Source: Alphaproteobacteria bacterium (GTDB lineage: Bacteria > Pseudomonadota > Alphaproteobacteria > UBA8366). From it: DNA of 64,000 nt. The first letter of the stretch is position 1, and each line of letters begins with the position of its first letter. The position numbers were made by a program, and so were the translations under genes. Positions 40,047 to 48,301 of this stretch are shown piece after piece. The stretch lies in the NCBI GenBank assembly GCA_009377445.1, contig WHUA01000002.1:186001-250000 (forward strand), written 5' to 3'. The notes beneath the pieces are model-generated. The model worked only from the letters and a program-made list of their open reading frames with translations, ran no database searches and was not told the origin of the DNA.

Positions 40047-40065
40047 GGACTGGACAGTCTAGTCC
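40047..40065. promoter_or_regulatory. TetR operator between tetR and the RND adaptor
   Basis: GGACTGGACAGTCTAGTCC is a 19-base near-perfect palindrome with a central base and two mismatched positions. It sits in the 46-base gap between the divergent starts, the usual place for a TetR operator that controls both directions. Confidence 0.65.
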
Positions 40066-40087
40066 AGATTGGACCTAAGTAACGAAA

Positions 40088-41194
40088 ATGTCAACTCGGC
40101 GCGTCGCGTTCTTGGTGGTCATGGGTGTGATGGCGCTGGCCCTTTTCAGCGGCGCCTACCACTTGTTCCGTAAGGATGCCGACACGCCGGCCACCGGCCA
40201 TCCGGCGAATGCCGCCGTGAAGCCGGCGGAAAAGTCGACGGCGGTGGAAGCGGCGTCCGCCGCGATCGACACGGTGCTGGAAAACATACGGGCGGTCGGC
40301 ACGCTGAGGCCCAACGAGGCCGTGATCGTGTCGCCCGAGATCGCCGGGCGCATCGCCCGCCTCCCCTTCGCCGAAGGCGACAAGGTCGCGGCCGGCGACG
40401 TGCTGGTCGAGCTCGATTCCTCGATCCTGCACGCGGAGCTGGCCAAGGCGCAGGCCGACCTGACGCTGGCCGAAGCGAACCGCAAGCGGGCGATGACGCT
40501 CGCCGAGCAGGGGACCGGCACGCTGCGGGCGCGCGACGAGGCGGTCGCGGCCTACCAGTCGGGGCAGGCGAATTTCGCCCTTGCACAGGCGCGGCTCGAA
40601 AAGGCGACGGTCACCGCCCCCCTTTCCGGCATGATCGGCATGCGCGCGGTCAGCACCGGCGCCTACATCAGCCCCGGCGACCGGATCGTCGAGCTCGCCG
40701 ATATCGATCCGATCAAGGTGGACTTCCGCGTGCCCGAGCTCGTTCTGTCGAGCCTCAAGCCGGGCCAGGCAATCAAGGTCACCGTGGACGCCCTGCCCGG
40801 CCAGACCTTCGACGGCGAAGTCTACGTCATCGATCCCATCGTCGACGCGAACGGCCGCGCGATAAAGCTGCGCGCCCGCGTCCCCAATCCCGACGGCCGG
40901 CTCATGCCCGGCCTGTTCGCCCGCATTCAGATCGTCATCGAGCGGCGCGAGAACGCGGTGCTCATCCCCGAGTCCGCCGTCTTCGCCGAAGGCGAAAAGC
41001 GTTACGTCTACCGCGTGGTCGACGGACGCGCGGTGCAGACGCAGATCGAGATGGGCCAGCGCCGGCCCGGTGAAGTAGAGATACTGAGCGGGCTCGCCCC
41101 GGATGCCGTCGTCGTCACCGCCGGGCATCAGCAGATCAAGAACGGCAGCCGCGTCGAAGTCATCAAACCGGAAAAGCCGGGCAAGGGAGCCTGA
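40088..41194 (+). CDS. RND efflux periplasmic adaptor (membrane fusion protein)
   Basis: A 368-residue HlyD/MdtA-type adaptor anchored by one N-terminal helix (residues 6-26). The lipoyl halves are IVSPEIAGRIARLPFAEGDKV and VTAPLSGMIGMRAVSTGAYI, with a helical hairpin between, then a beta-barrel with LPGQTFDGEVYVIDP. It links the inner-membrane pump to an outer-membrane channel. The stop lies one base before the pump start. No outer-membrane factor gene adjoins it. Confidence 0.93.
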   Translation: MSTRRVAFLVVMGVMALALFSGAYHLFRKDADTPATGHPANAAVKPAEKSTAVEAASAAIDTVLENIRAVGTLRPNEAVIVSPEIAGRIARLPFAEGDKVAAGDVLVELDSSILHAELAKAQADLTLAEANRKRAMTLAEQGTGTLRARDEAVAAYQSGQANFALAQARLEKATVTAPLSGMIGMRAVSTGAYISPGDRIVELADIDPIKVDFRVPELVLSSLKPGQAIKVTVDALPGQTFDGEVYVIDPIVDANGRAIKLRARVPNPDGRLMPGLFARIQIVIERRENAVLIPESAVFAEGEKRYVYRVVDGRAVQTQIEMGQRRPGEVEILSGLAPDAVVVTAGHQQIKNGSRVEVIKPEKPGKGA

Positions 41195-41195
41195 C

Positions 41196-44100
41196 ATGGG
41201 CTTCTTCGAGTTCTTCATCCGCCGGCCGGTATTCGCGACGGTGATGAGCCTCATCATCATCCTGGTCGGCTTCGTTTCCTACTCCCGCCTCACCGTGCGG
41301 GAATATCCCAACATCGACGAGCCCATCGTCTCGGTCCGGACCGACTATCTCGGCGCGAGCGCGGAGATCATCGAGACCCAGGTGTCGCAGGTCCTCGAAA
41401 CCTCGATCGCCGGCATCGAGGGAATCGAGACCATGATCTCGAGCAGCAAGCAGGAGGAGAGCCGGATCACGGTGCGCTTCCGCCTCGGCACCGATCCCGA
41501 CGTGGCGGCGAGCGACGTGCGCGACCGCGTGTCGCGCGTCCGCGGCCGGCTGCCAGAGGAAATCGAAGAGCCGGTGATCGCGAAAGTCGAGGCCGACGCC
41601 CAGTCGATCATCTACATCGCCTTCACCAGCGACCGGCACAAGCCGATCGAAATCTCCGACTATGCCGACCGCTACGTCAAGGACCGGCTGCAGAACCTTC
41701 CCGGCGTGGCGGAGGTGCGCATCTTCGGCGAGCGCCGCTACTCCATGCGCATCTGGCTGGACCGCGCCCGCCTCGCCGCCTACGACCTGACCGTGGCCGA
41801 GGTGGAGGATGCGCTCCGCCAGCAAAACGTCGAGGTGCCGTCCGGGCGTATCGAAAGCGTCGACCGCGAATTTACCGTGCTGTCGCGCACGGGCCTCGTC
41901 ACGCCGGAGCAGTTCGAGCGCATCGTCATCAAAGAGGCAAACGGAATTCCCGTCAGGCTTCGGGACGTGGCGAAGGTCGAGACCGGCCCCGAGGACGAGC
42001 GCCGCATCACCCGCTTCAACGGCGACAACGCCGTCATCCTCGGCATCGTAAAGCAGGCCACCGCGAACCCCCTCGATGTGTCGATCGCGATGCGCGAGGT
42101 CCTGCCCCAGCTCACGAACGATTTGCCGCAGGGCATGAACGCAACGATCGCCTACGACAAGTCGATCTTCATCGACCGGTCGATCGCGGCGGTCTACGAG
42201 ACGATTTCCGAGGCGGTGGCGCTGGTCGTCATCGTCATCTTCCTTTTCCTGCGGACGGTCCGGGCGACGCTTATTCCGCTCGTCACGATCCCGGTTTCTT
42301 TGATCGGCGCATTCACGCTGATGTATGTGCTCAACTTTTCGATCAATACCCTGACCCTGCTTTCCATGGTGCTGTCGATCGGCCTCGTCGTCGACGACGC
42401 GATCGTCGTGCTGGAAAACATCCACCGTCACATCGAAAACGGCATGAAGCCGTTCCGCGCGGCGATCGTCGGCATCCGCGAGATATCCAGCGCGGTCATC
42501 GCCATGACACTGACGCTGGCCGCGGTCTATGCCCCGGTCGCCTTCGCGCCCGGCCGGACCGGAAGGCTGTTCGCCGAGTTCGCCTTGACCCTCGCCGGCG
42601 CGGTGCTCGTGTCGGGGCTGGTGGCGGTGACGCTCAGCCCGATGATGTGTTCCCGACTGCTCCGCGACCACGAACAGCACGGCCGGCTCTACCAGGCTTT
42701 CGAGCGCGGCTTCCAAGCGCTCAACCGCCGCTATGCCTCGACGCTCGCCGCGACGCTCCGTATCCGCCCGGTCGTCGTCGTCGCCGCCGCCCTCGTCGCG
42801 GGCGCCAGCTACTTTCTTCTCATGGGCCTGAAATCGGAGCTTGCGCCGATCGAGGACCGCGGCGTGCTCTTCACCGCCGGCCACGCGCCGGAAGGCTCCA
42901 CCATCGACTTCACCAGCAAGTATGTCGCTACCTTCGAATCGATGCTGAAGCGAATCCCCGAAGTGCAGCATTATTTCGTGATCGTCGGCTCGCGCGCGGT
43001 GACCGAGCTGATCTCCTTCTCCCAGCTCATCAACTGGGAAGACCGCGACCGGACGCAGATGGAGATCCTGAGCAAGCTGCAGCCCCAGCTCAAGAACGTC
43101 ACCGGCGTCCGCGCCTTCGGAAACAATCCCGGCTCTTTCGGGCAGAGCGCGCGCAACAAGCCGGTCGAGTTCGTCATCCAAACGCCCGAGAGCTACGACA
43201 AGCTGCAGGAATACGTCGACAAGGTACTCGAAGAAGCGGAAAAGTTTCCCGGCTTCATCAACCTCGACAGCGACCTCCGGCTCAACAAGCCGCAGATCGA
43301 GGTCGACGTGGATCGCGAGCGCGTGGCCGACACGGGCGCCGGAGTCCTGACCGTGGGGCGGACGCTCGAAACGCTGCTCGGCGGCCGGCAGGTGACCCGC
43401 TACAACCAGAACGGCGAGCAGTACGACGTCATCGTCCAGGTCGCGCCGGACGACCGGCGGACGCCCGGCGACCTCAACGACATCTATGTCCGCGGCCGCG
43501 GCGGGTCGATGATCCAGCTTTCCAATCTGGTGAAGGTGCACGAGACCGTCGCGCCGAAGGAGCTCAACCGGTTCAACCAGTTCCGCTCCGCCACGATCAC
43601 CGGCAACATCGCCGAGGGCTATTCGCTGGGCCAAGGGCTCGACTACCTCGAGGCCGCGGCGGAGCGGGTGCTGCCGCCGACGGCGCGCTACGACTTCAAC
43701 GGCGAATCCCGCGAGTTCAAGGAAGCGGGAAGCAGCCTGCTGTTCGTCTTCATCTTGGCGCTGGGCTTCATCTTTCTCGTGCTGTCTGCCCAGTTCGAGA
43801 GCTTCGTCGATCCGCTGATCATCATGCTGACGGTGCCGCTCTCGATGACCGGCGCGCTGCTCGCGCTCAACCTTTCCGGCGGCACGCTGAACATCTACAG
43901 CCAGATAGGGCTCGTCACCCTGATCGGGTTGATAAGCAAGCACGGCATCCTGATCGTGGAGTTCGCGAACCGCCTGCAGGAGCACGGCAAGCCGCTCCGC
44001 GAGGCGGTGATCGAGGCCGCCGTGCTGCGCCTCCGCCCCATCCTGATGACCACCGCCGCCATGGTGGCCGGCGCGATCCCGCTCGCGTTCGCCTCCGGCG

Positions 44101-44270
44101 CAGGCGCGCAGAGCCGGCAGGAGATCGGCTGGGTCATCGTCGGCGGCATGACCTTCGGCACGCTGCTGACGCTCTTCGTCGTGCCGACGGCCTACACGCT
44201 GCTCGCCAAGGACCGCAGCAAGATGCAGCGGCACGAGGACGAGATCGAGCTTCCGAAGGCGGCGGAGTGA
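41196..44270 (+). CDS. RND multidrug efflux permease (HAE1 type)
   Basis: A 1024-residue transporter with the RND layout: a first helix (MGFFEFFIRRPVFATVMSLI), a large periplasmic pore domain, five helices with the proton-relay LVVDDAIVVLENIHRHIE motif near residue 400, and a repeat of the same in the second half ending GGMTFGTLLTLFVVPTAYTLL. It is driven by proton flow. The shorter start after the adaptor stop is used. The drug range cannot be told. Confidence 0.95.
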   Translation: MGFFEFFIRRPVFATVMSLIIILVGFVSYSRLTVREYPNIDEPIVSVRTDYLGASAEIIETQVSQVLETSIAGIEGIETMISSSKQEESRITVRFRLGTDPDVAASDVRDRVSRVRGRLPEEIEEPVIAKVEADAQSIIYIAFTSDRHKPIEISDYADRYVKDRLQNLPGVAEVRIFGERRYSMRIWLDRARLAAYDLTVAEVEDALRQQNVEVPSGRIESVDREFTVLSRTGLVTPEQFERIVIKEANGIPVRLRDVAKVETGPEDERRITRFNGDNAVILGIVKQATANPLDVSIAMREVLPQLTNDLPQGMNATIAYDKSIFIDRSIAAVYETISEAVALVVIVIFLFLRTVRATLIPLVTIPVSLIGAFTLMYVLNFSINTLTLLSMVLSIGLVVDDAIVVLENIHRHIENGMKPFRAAIVGIREISSAVIAMTLTLAAVYAPVAFAPGRTGRLFAEFALTLAGAVLVSGLVAVTLSPMMCSRLLRDHEQHGRLYQAFERGFQALNRRYASTLAATLRIRPVVVVAAALVAGASYFLLMGLKSELAPIEDRGVLFTAGHAPEGSTIDFTSKYVATFESMLKRIPEVQHYFVIVGSRAVTELISFSQLINWEDRDRTQMEILSKLQPQLKNVTGVRAFGNNPGSFGQSARNKPVEFVIQTPESYDKLQEYVDKVLEEAEKFPGFINLDSDLRLNKPQIEVDVDRERVADTGAGVLTVGRTLETLLGGRQVTRYNQNGEQYDVIVQVAPDDRRTPGDLNDIYVRGRGGSMIQLSNLVKVHETVAPKELNRFNQFRSATITGNIAEGYSLGQGLDYLEAAAERVLPPTARYDFNGESREFKEAGSSLLFVFILALGFIFLVLSAQFESFVDPLIIMLTVPLSMTGALLALNLSGGTLNIYSQIGLVTLIGLISKHGILIVEFANRLQEHGKPLREAVIEAAVLRLRPILMTTAAMVAGAIPLAFASGAGAQSRQEIGWVIVGGMTFGTLLTLFVVPTAYTLLAKDRSKMQRHEDEIELPKAAE

Positions 44271-44489
44271 GGGAACGCTGCGATTGCCGGTCTATGCATG
44301 GGATGCCGAAGTTAAATCGGTTTAGCCGAGTTAGATTGGACACAGGGGCGCCATGGACACCGCGGACAAGCCGCGGTGTGACGGCTTGTTTTAACTTCAA
44401 ATAAATATCGTCATGCCGCGGCTTGTCCGCGGCATCCATGCTTCGACCGGCAACAACCCTGGGCTTGTTCGTGGCAGTATTTGAAATAC
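44271..44489. other. Gap between the RND pump and the nitrate operon
   Basis: No gene. It contains a family A repeat (44353-44441) and AT-rich flanks, and is shared by the 3' ends of two convergent genes. Confidence 0.5.
44353..44441. repeat. Family A paired-hairpin repeat, copy 4
   Basis: ACACCGCGGACAAGCCGCGG and GCCGCGGCTTGTCCGCGGC are clean palindromes facing each other, with ATGGAC and ATCCATG outer ends and an AT-rich spacer. This is the most regular copy in the window. Confidence 0.82.
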
Positions 44490-45272
44490 TTAACCTGTCC
44501 CCATGCGCAATGCCTCTCCGTCCACGACCACACCCGCCTTCGCGAACGCCCGTCCGATGCAGAGCAGCACCGGCCGGTCGCAGCACACCGGGCACTGCCC
44601 CGCGCCAAGCGCCGCGAGGGTGGCTGCCCAGCGTTCCTCGTCCGGGCGGGAGACGGAGGCCATGACGACGACGGGCGTCGCGCCCGGTAGTCCCTCCTCT
44701 ATCAGCCGTCGCGCCGCCGCCGGCCCCGTGCGCCCCGCCATATAGAAGACGAGCGAGGTCTCGGCATCCGCGAGGCCGCGCCAGTCGAGATCGTCCGGCA
44801 GCCCGCCGTTCTTCGAATGGCCGGTGACGAAGCGGACGGAATGCGCGCGGTCGCGGTGGGTGAGCGACACGCCGAGCGCCGCCGCCGCCGCCAGCCCGGC
44901 GGTGATGCCCGGCACGATCTCGAACGGAATGCCGGCCGCTTCGAGCTGCGCGATCTCCTCCCCCGCGCGGCCGAAGATCGTCGGGTCGCCCGCCTTCAGC
45001 CGCACCACGCGCTTGCCCTGGCGCGCCAGCTTCACCATCAGGTCGTTGATGTCCTGCTGGCGACAGGAGGCGCGGCCGCCGCGCTTGCCCACGGCGAGGC
45101 AGCGCGCCTCGCGGCGGACGAGGTCGAGCACGCCGTCGGACACGAGCGCGTCGAACAGCACCACGTCGGCGGATTGCAGCACCCGCACGGCTTTCAGCGT
45201 CAGCAGCTCGGGATCGCCGGGCCCGGCGCCGACCAGCGCGACGCTGCCCGCTTTCGCCTCAATCGCCGGCAT
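44490..45272 (-). CDS. cobA: Uroporphyrinogen-III C-methyltransferase
   Basis: A 260-residue SUMT enzyme. Landmarks are VALVGAGPGDPELLTLKAV at residue 11, GDPTIFGRAGEEI near 97 and VPGITAGLAAAAALG near 120. It methylates uroporphyrinogen III twice to give precorrin-2, the precursor of siroheme needed by the nitrite reductase here. Its start overlaps the 3' end of nasA by 14 bases. No sirohydrochlorin ferrochelatase or oxidase is adjacent; the cbiX at 14.7 kb is distant. Confidence 0.93.
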   Translation of the reverse strand: MPAIEAKAGSVALVGAGPGDPELLTLKAVRVLQSADVVLFDALVSDGVLDLVRREARCLAVGKRGGRASCRQQDINDLMVKLARQGKRVVRLKAGDPTIFGRAGEEIAQLEAAGIPFEIVPGITAGLAAAAALGVSLTHRDRAHSVRFVTGHSKNGGLPDDLDWRGLADAETSLVFYMAGRTGPAAARRLIEEGLPGATPVVVMASVSRPDEERWAATLAALGAGQCPVCCDRPVLLCIGRAFAKAGVVVDGEALRMGTG

Positions 45273-47958
45273 GGCCGCCTACCCTTTCCGGAATGCGCGT
45301 TTCGTGGATGATCCGCTGTATCTCGGCGCGGCAGGAGCCGCAGCTCGTTCCCGCGCCGAGCATCGCCCCGACCGCGTCGACGCTGCGGCAGCCTTGCGCA
45401 CCGGCGGCGGCAGCGATCTGGTTGACGCCGATCTGGAAGCAGCCGCAGACGATCGCGCCGGGCTCGGCAACGCCAGCACCGCCGCGCCCCGCGAGGATCC
45501 GCAGCCGGTCCGCCGGACCGGCGATATCCGCCTCGAGCCGCTCCGACAGCCAGGCGCGCGATACCGCGACCGGCTCTTGCCCGACGAAGAGCGCGCCGTC
45601 GAGCCGCCCGTCGTCGAACGCCGCGAAGCGATGCCTTCCCGCCGGCGCGTCGTGATAGGCGAGCATATTCTCGGACAGGTCTTCCGCATCGCCGAACAAT
45701 CCGCGGGCGAAAGCCGTCCACTCGCCCGGCACTTCCCTGCCGGCCAGCTCGACCCGCCAGCCGCCGGCGGCGCGCGCCAGCGCCCAGTAGTCGCAAGCGA
45801 TCGGCCCAGGCGCGCGACGCACGACAGCGAAGCCGTACCACGCCGCCGCGAACGGCCGCACGCGAACGGGCGTATGCTTCAGCCCGGGCTGGCCGGACAC
45901 CGGATCGGTTTCGGGGCACGCCAGCGCGTCGACGCGCCCGGCGCTGGCGTACTGGCCGGTCCAGTGCATCGGAACGTAGACCGATCCCCGCCGCTGCCGG
46001 TCTGTCGGCAAGGCCCGGACGATCGCGCGGCCATGCATGCTCGTCACCTCGACCAGCGTCGCGGGCGCGATGCCGAGCGCCGCGGCATCCTCGGGATGGA
46101 TCTCGCAGAACGGCTCGGCGACATGCGCCGACAGCCGCGCCGACTTGGCGGTGCGCGTCATCGTATGCCAGTGATCGCGCACCCGGCCGGTGTTGAGGAC
46201 GAAGGGATAGGCCGTACCAGCCAACCGGATCGCGCCGGCCGGAGTCGCGACGAACCGGGCGCGGCCGTCCGGGGTATAAAAGCGGCCGTCGCCGAAGAAG
46301 CGGTGCGCGCCTCTTCGTTCTTCGGCACCGGCGGGAAGCGGCCACTGCACCGGCGCCAGGCTTTCGTATTGCGCGTTCGTGACCGTCGCGAGGCCGCCGA
46401 TGTCGAAGTCGCGCGCGCCGCCATTGGCCCGCGCCGACAGCGCGGCGTGCTCGCGGAATATGTCGGCCGCGGATGCGTATGCGAAGCGCTCGGCGAATCC
46501 CATCCGCGCCGCGACCTGGGCCGTGATCCACCAGTCGGGGCGCGCCTCGCCGGGCAGCGGCAGGAAGGCGCGCTGGCGCGAGATGCGGCGCTCGGAATTG
46601 GTGACGGCGCCGTCCTTCTCGCCCCACGCCGCGGCCGGCAGCAGGACGTCGGCATGGCGCGTCGTATCGGTCGCGCGCATGACGTCGGACACGACGACGA
46701 AGGGGCAGGCCTGCAAAGCAGCCGCCACCGCATCGGCGTTAGGCAGGCTGTCGACGGGGTTGGTCGCCATGATCCAGAGCGCCTTGACGCGCCCGTCGCC
46801 GACCGCGTCGAACAATTCAACGGCCTTGTAGCCAGGCTTGCCGGCGATGACGGGGCTGCGCCAGAAATCCTGCACGATGCGGCGGTGCGACGGGTTCTCC
46901 AGCTCCATATGCGCGGCGAGCTGGTTGGCCAGCCCGCCGGTCTCGCGCCCGCCCATCGCGTTCGGCTGCCCGGTCACCGAGAACGGACCCATGCCGGGCC
47001 GGCCGATGCGCCCGGTCAGCAGGTGGCAGTTGATGATCGCGTTCACCTTGTCGGTGCCCGTGACCGACTGGTTCACGCCCTGCGAATAGACGGTGACGAC
47101 CTTTTCCGTCCGGGCGAACAGGTCGTAGAAGCGCCGCACCAAGGCCGCCTCGAGCTGCGTGTCGCGCACCGCGCCGGCCAGTCCCGTGCGCCGCGCGGCG
47201 GCGAGCGCCGCGTCCAGCCCCGTCGTATGCGCCGCCACGAAACCGCCGTCGGCATGTCCCGCCGCCAGATAGTCCAGCAGCCCGTTGAACAGGGCCACGT
47301 CCGAATCCGGCGCCAGCGGCAGATGCAGGTCGGCGAGCTGCGCGGTCGCGGTCGCGCGCGGATCGACGACGACCACCTGCATCCCCGGGCGCGCCGCCTT
47401 CGCCGCGGCCAGCCGCTGATAGAGCACGGGATGGCACCAGGCGAGGTTCGATCCCACCAGGACGACGAGGTCGGCGCAATCCAGGTCCTCGTACACCCCC
47501 GGCACTGTGTCCGTGCCGAAAGCCCGCCTGTGCCCGGCGACGGAGGACGCCATGCAGAGCCGCGAGTTGGTGTCGATGTTGGCGCTGCCGATGAAGCCCT
47601 TCATCAGCTTGTTGGCGACGTAATAGTCTTCGGTCAGAAGCTGCCCCGACACGTAGAAGGCGACGGAATCGGGGCCGTGCGCCGCGATCGTGCGCGCGAA
47701 GGTATCGGCGACGAGGCCGAGCGCCGCATCCCAGGACGCGCGCGCGCCGCCGATCTCGGGATGCAGCAGCCGGCCCTCCAGGCCGATCGTCTCCGCCAGC
47801 GCCGAGCCCTTGGAGCACAGCCGCCCGAAATTCGCCGGATGGTCCGGATCGCCCTTGACCGTCACCGTTCCGTCGGGCGCCGTCGCCGCGAGGACGCCGC
47901 AGCCGACGCCGCAGAACGGGCAGGTCGTCCGCGTGGTGACGAGCGCGCCGGCCGTCAT
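45259..47958 (-). CDS. nasA: Assimilatory nitrate reductase catalytic subunit with C-terminal BFD domain
   Basis: An 899-residue molybdopterin enzyme. The N-terminal iron-sulfur motif CPFCGVGCGVLA near residue 13 and the following MGD-binding core are those of NasA/NapA types. After the catalytic core, at about residue 845, a bacterioferritin-associated-ferredoxin-like domain has four Cys (ICGCFQIG, TSCGSCRAE), supplying a [2Fe-2S] centre as in NasA of alphaproteobacteria. It reduces nitrate in the cytoplasm. It overlaps cobA and follows nirD by seven bases. Confidence 0.94.
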   Translation of the reverse strand: MTAGALVTTRTTCPFCGVGCGVLAATAPDGTVTVKGDPDHPANFGRLCSKGSALAETIGLEGRLLHPEIGGARASWDAALGLVADTFARTIAAHGPDSVAFYVSGQLLTEDYYVANKLMKGFIGSANIDTNSRLCMASSVAGHRRAFGTDTVPGVYEDLDCADLVVLVGSNLAWCHPVLYQRLAAAKAARPGMQVVVVDPRATATAQLADLHLPLAPDSDVALFNGLLDYLAAGHADGGFVAAHTTGLDAALAAARRTGLAGAVRDTQLEAALVRRFYDLFARTEKVVTVYSQGVNQSVTGTDKVNAIINCHLLTGRIGRPGMGPFSVTGQPNAMGGRETGGLANQLAAHMELENPSHRRIVQDFWRSPVIAGKPGYKAVELFDAVGDGRVKALWIMATNPVDSLPNADAVAAALQACPFVVVSDVMRATDTTRHADVLLPAAAWGEKDGAVTNSERRISRQRAFLPLPGEARPDWWITAQVAARMGFAERFAYASAADIFREHAALSARANGGARDFDIGGLATVTNAQYESLAPVQWPLPAGAEERRGAHRFFGDGRFYTPDGRARFVATPAGAIRLAGTAYPFVLNTGRVRDHWHTMTRTAKSARLSAHVAEPFCEIHPEDAAALGIAPATLVEVTSMHGRAIVRALPTDRQRRGSVYVPMHWTGQYASAGRVDALACPETDPVSGQPGLKHTPVRVRPFAAAWYGFAVVRRAPGPIACDYWALARAAGGWRVELAGREVPGEWTAFARGLFGDAEDLSENMLAYHDAPAGRHRFAAFDDGRLDGALFVGQEPVAVSRAWLSERLEADIAGPADRLRILAGRGGAGVAEPGAIVCGCFQIGVNQIAAAAGAQGCRSVDAVGAMLGAGTSCGSCRAEIQRIIHETRIPERVGGHAGD

Positions 47959-47965
47959 CGCCGCC

Positions 47966-48301
47966 TCACGCCGCCGCTTCCGCGGCGATGGACAGGCGCA
48001 ACAGTATCTTGCCCTTCTCGATCTTGACCGGGATGGAGCGGGTGCAGCCGGAATCGGCGCCCTGCGCCTGGCCGTCGGCGAGGCCGATGACCCAGTTGTG
48101 CAGCGGACAGGTCACGGAATGGCCGTGCACGATGCCCTGCGACAGCGGCCCGCCCATATGCGGGCAGCGGTCGTTGAGCGCGAAGATCCGGTCGTCGGCG
48201 GCGCGGAACACGGCGATGTCGCCCCGGCTCGTCCTGACGACGCGCGCGCCGCGCAAAGGCACGTCGGCGAGATCGCCGATCTCGATCCAGCGGCTCGTCA
48301 T
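47966..48301 (-). CDS. nirD: Nitrite reductase small subunit with Rieske motif
   Basis: A 111-residue Rieske-fold protein. Unlike E. coli NirD, it keeps both ligand motifs, CPHMGG near residue 46 and CPLHNW near 65, so it should bind a [2Fe-2S] cluster. It works with NirB in NADH-linked nitrite reduction to ammonia. Its start overlaps the nirB stop (ATGA), so the two are co-translated. Confidence 0.92.
   Translation of the reverse strand: MTSRWIEIGDLADVPLRGARVVRTSRGDIAVFRAADDRIFALNDRCPHMGGPLSQGIVHGHSVTCPLHNWVIGLADGQAQGADSGCTRSIPVKIEKGKILLRLSIAAEAAA

Noticed and set aside
41163..44234. 1023-codon minus-strand frame opposite the RND permease
   Set aside because: It is the mirror of a well-conserved transporter and contains no recognisable motif.
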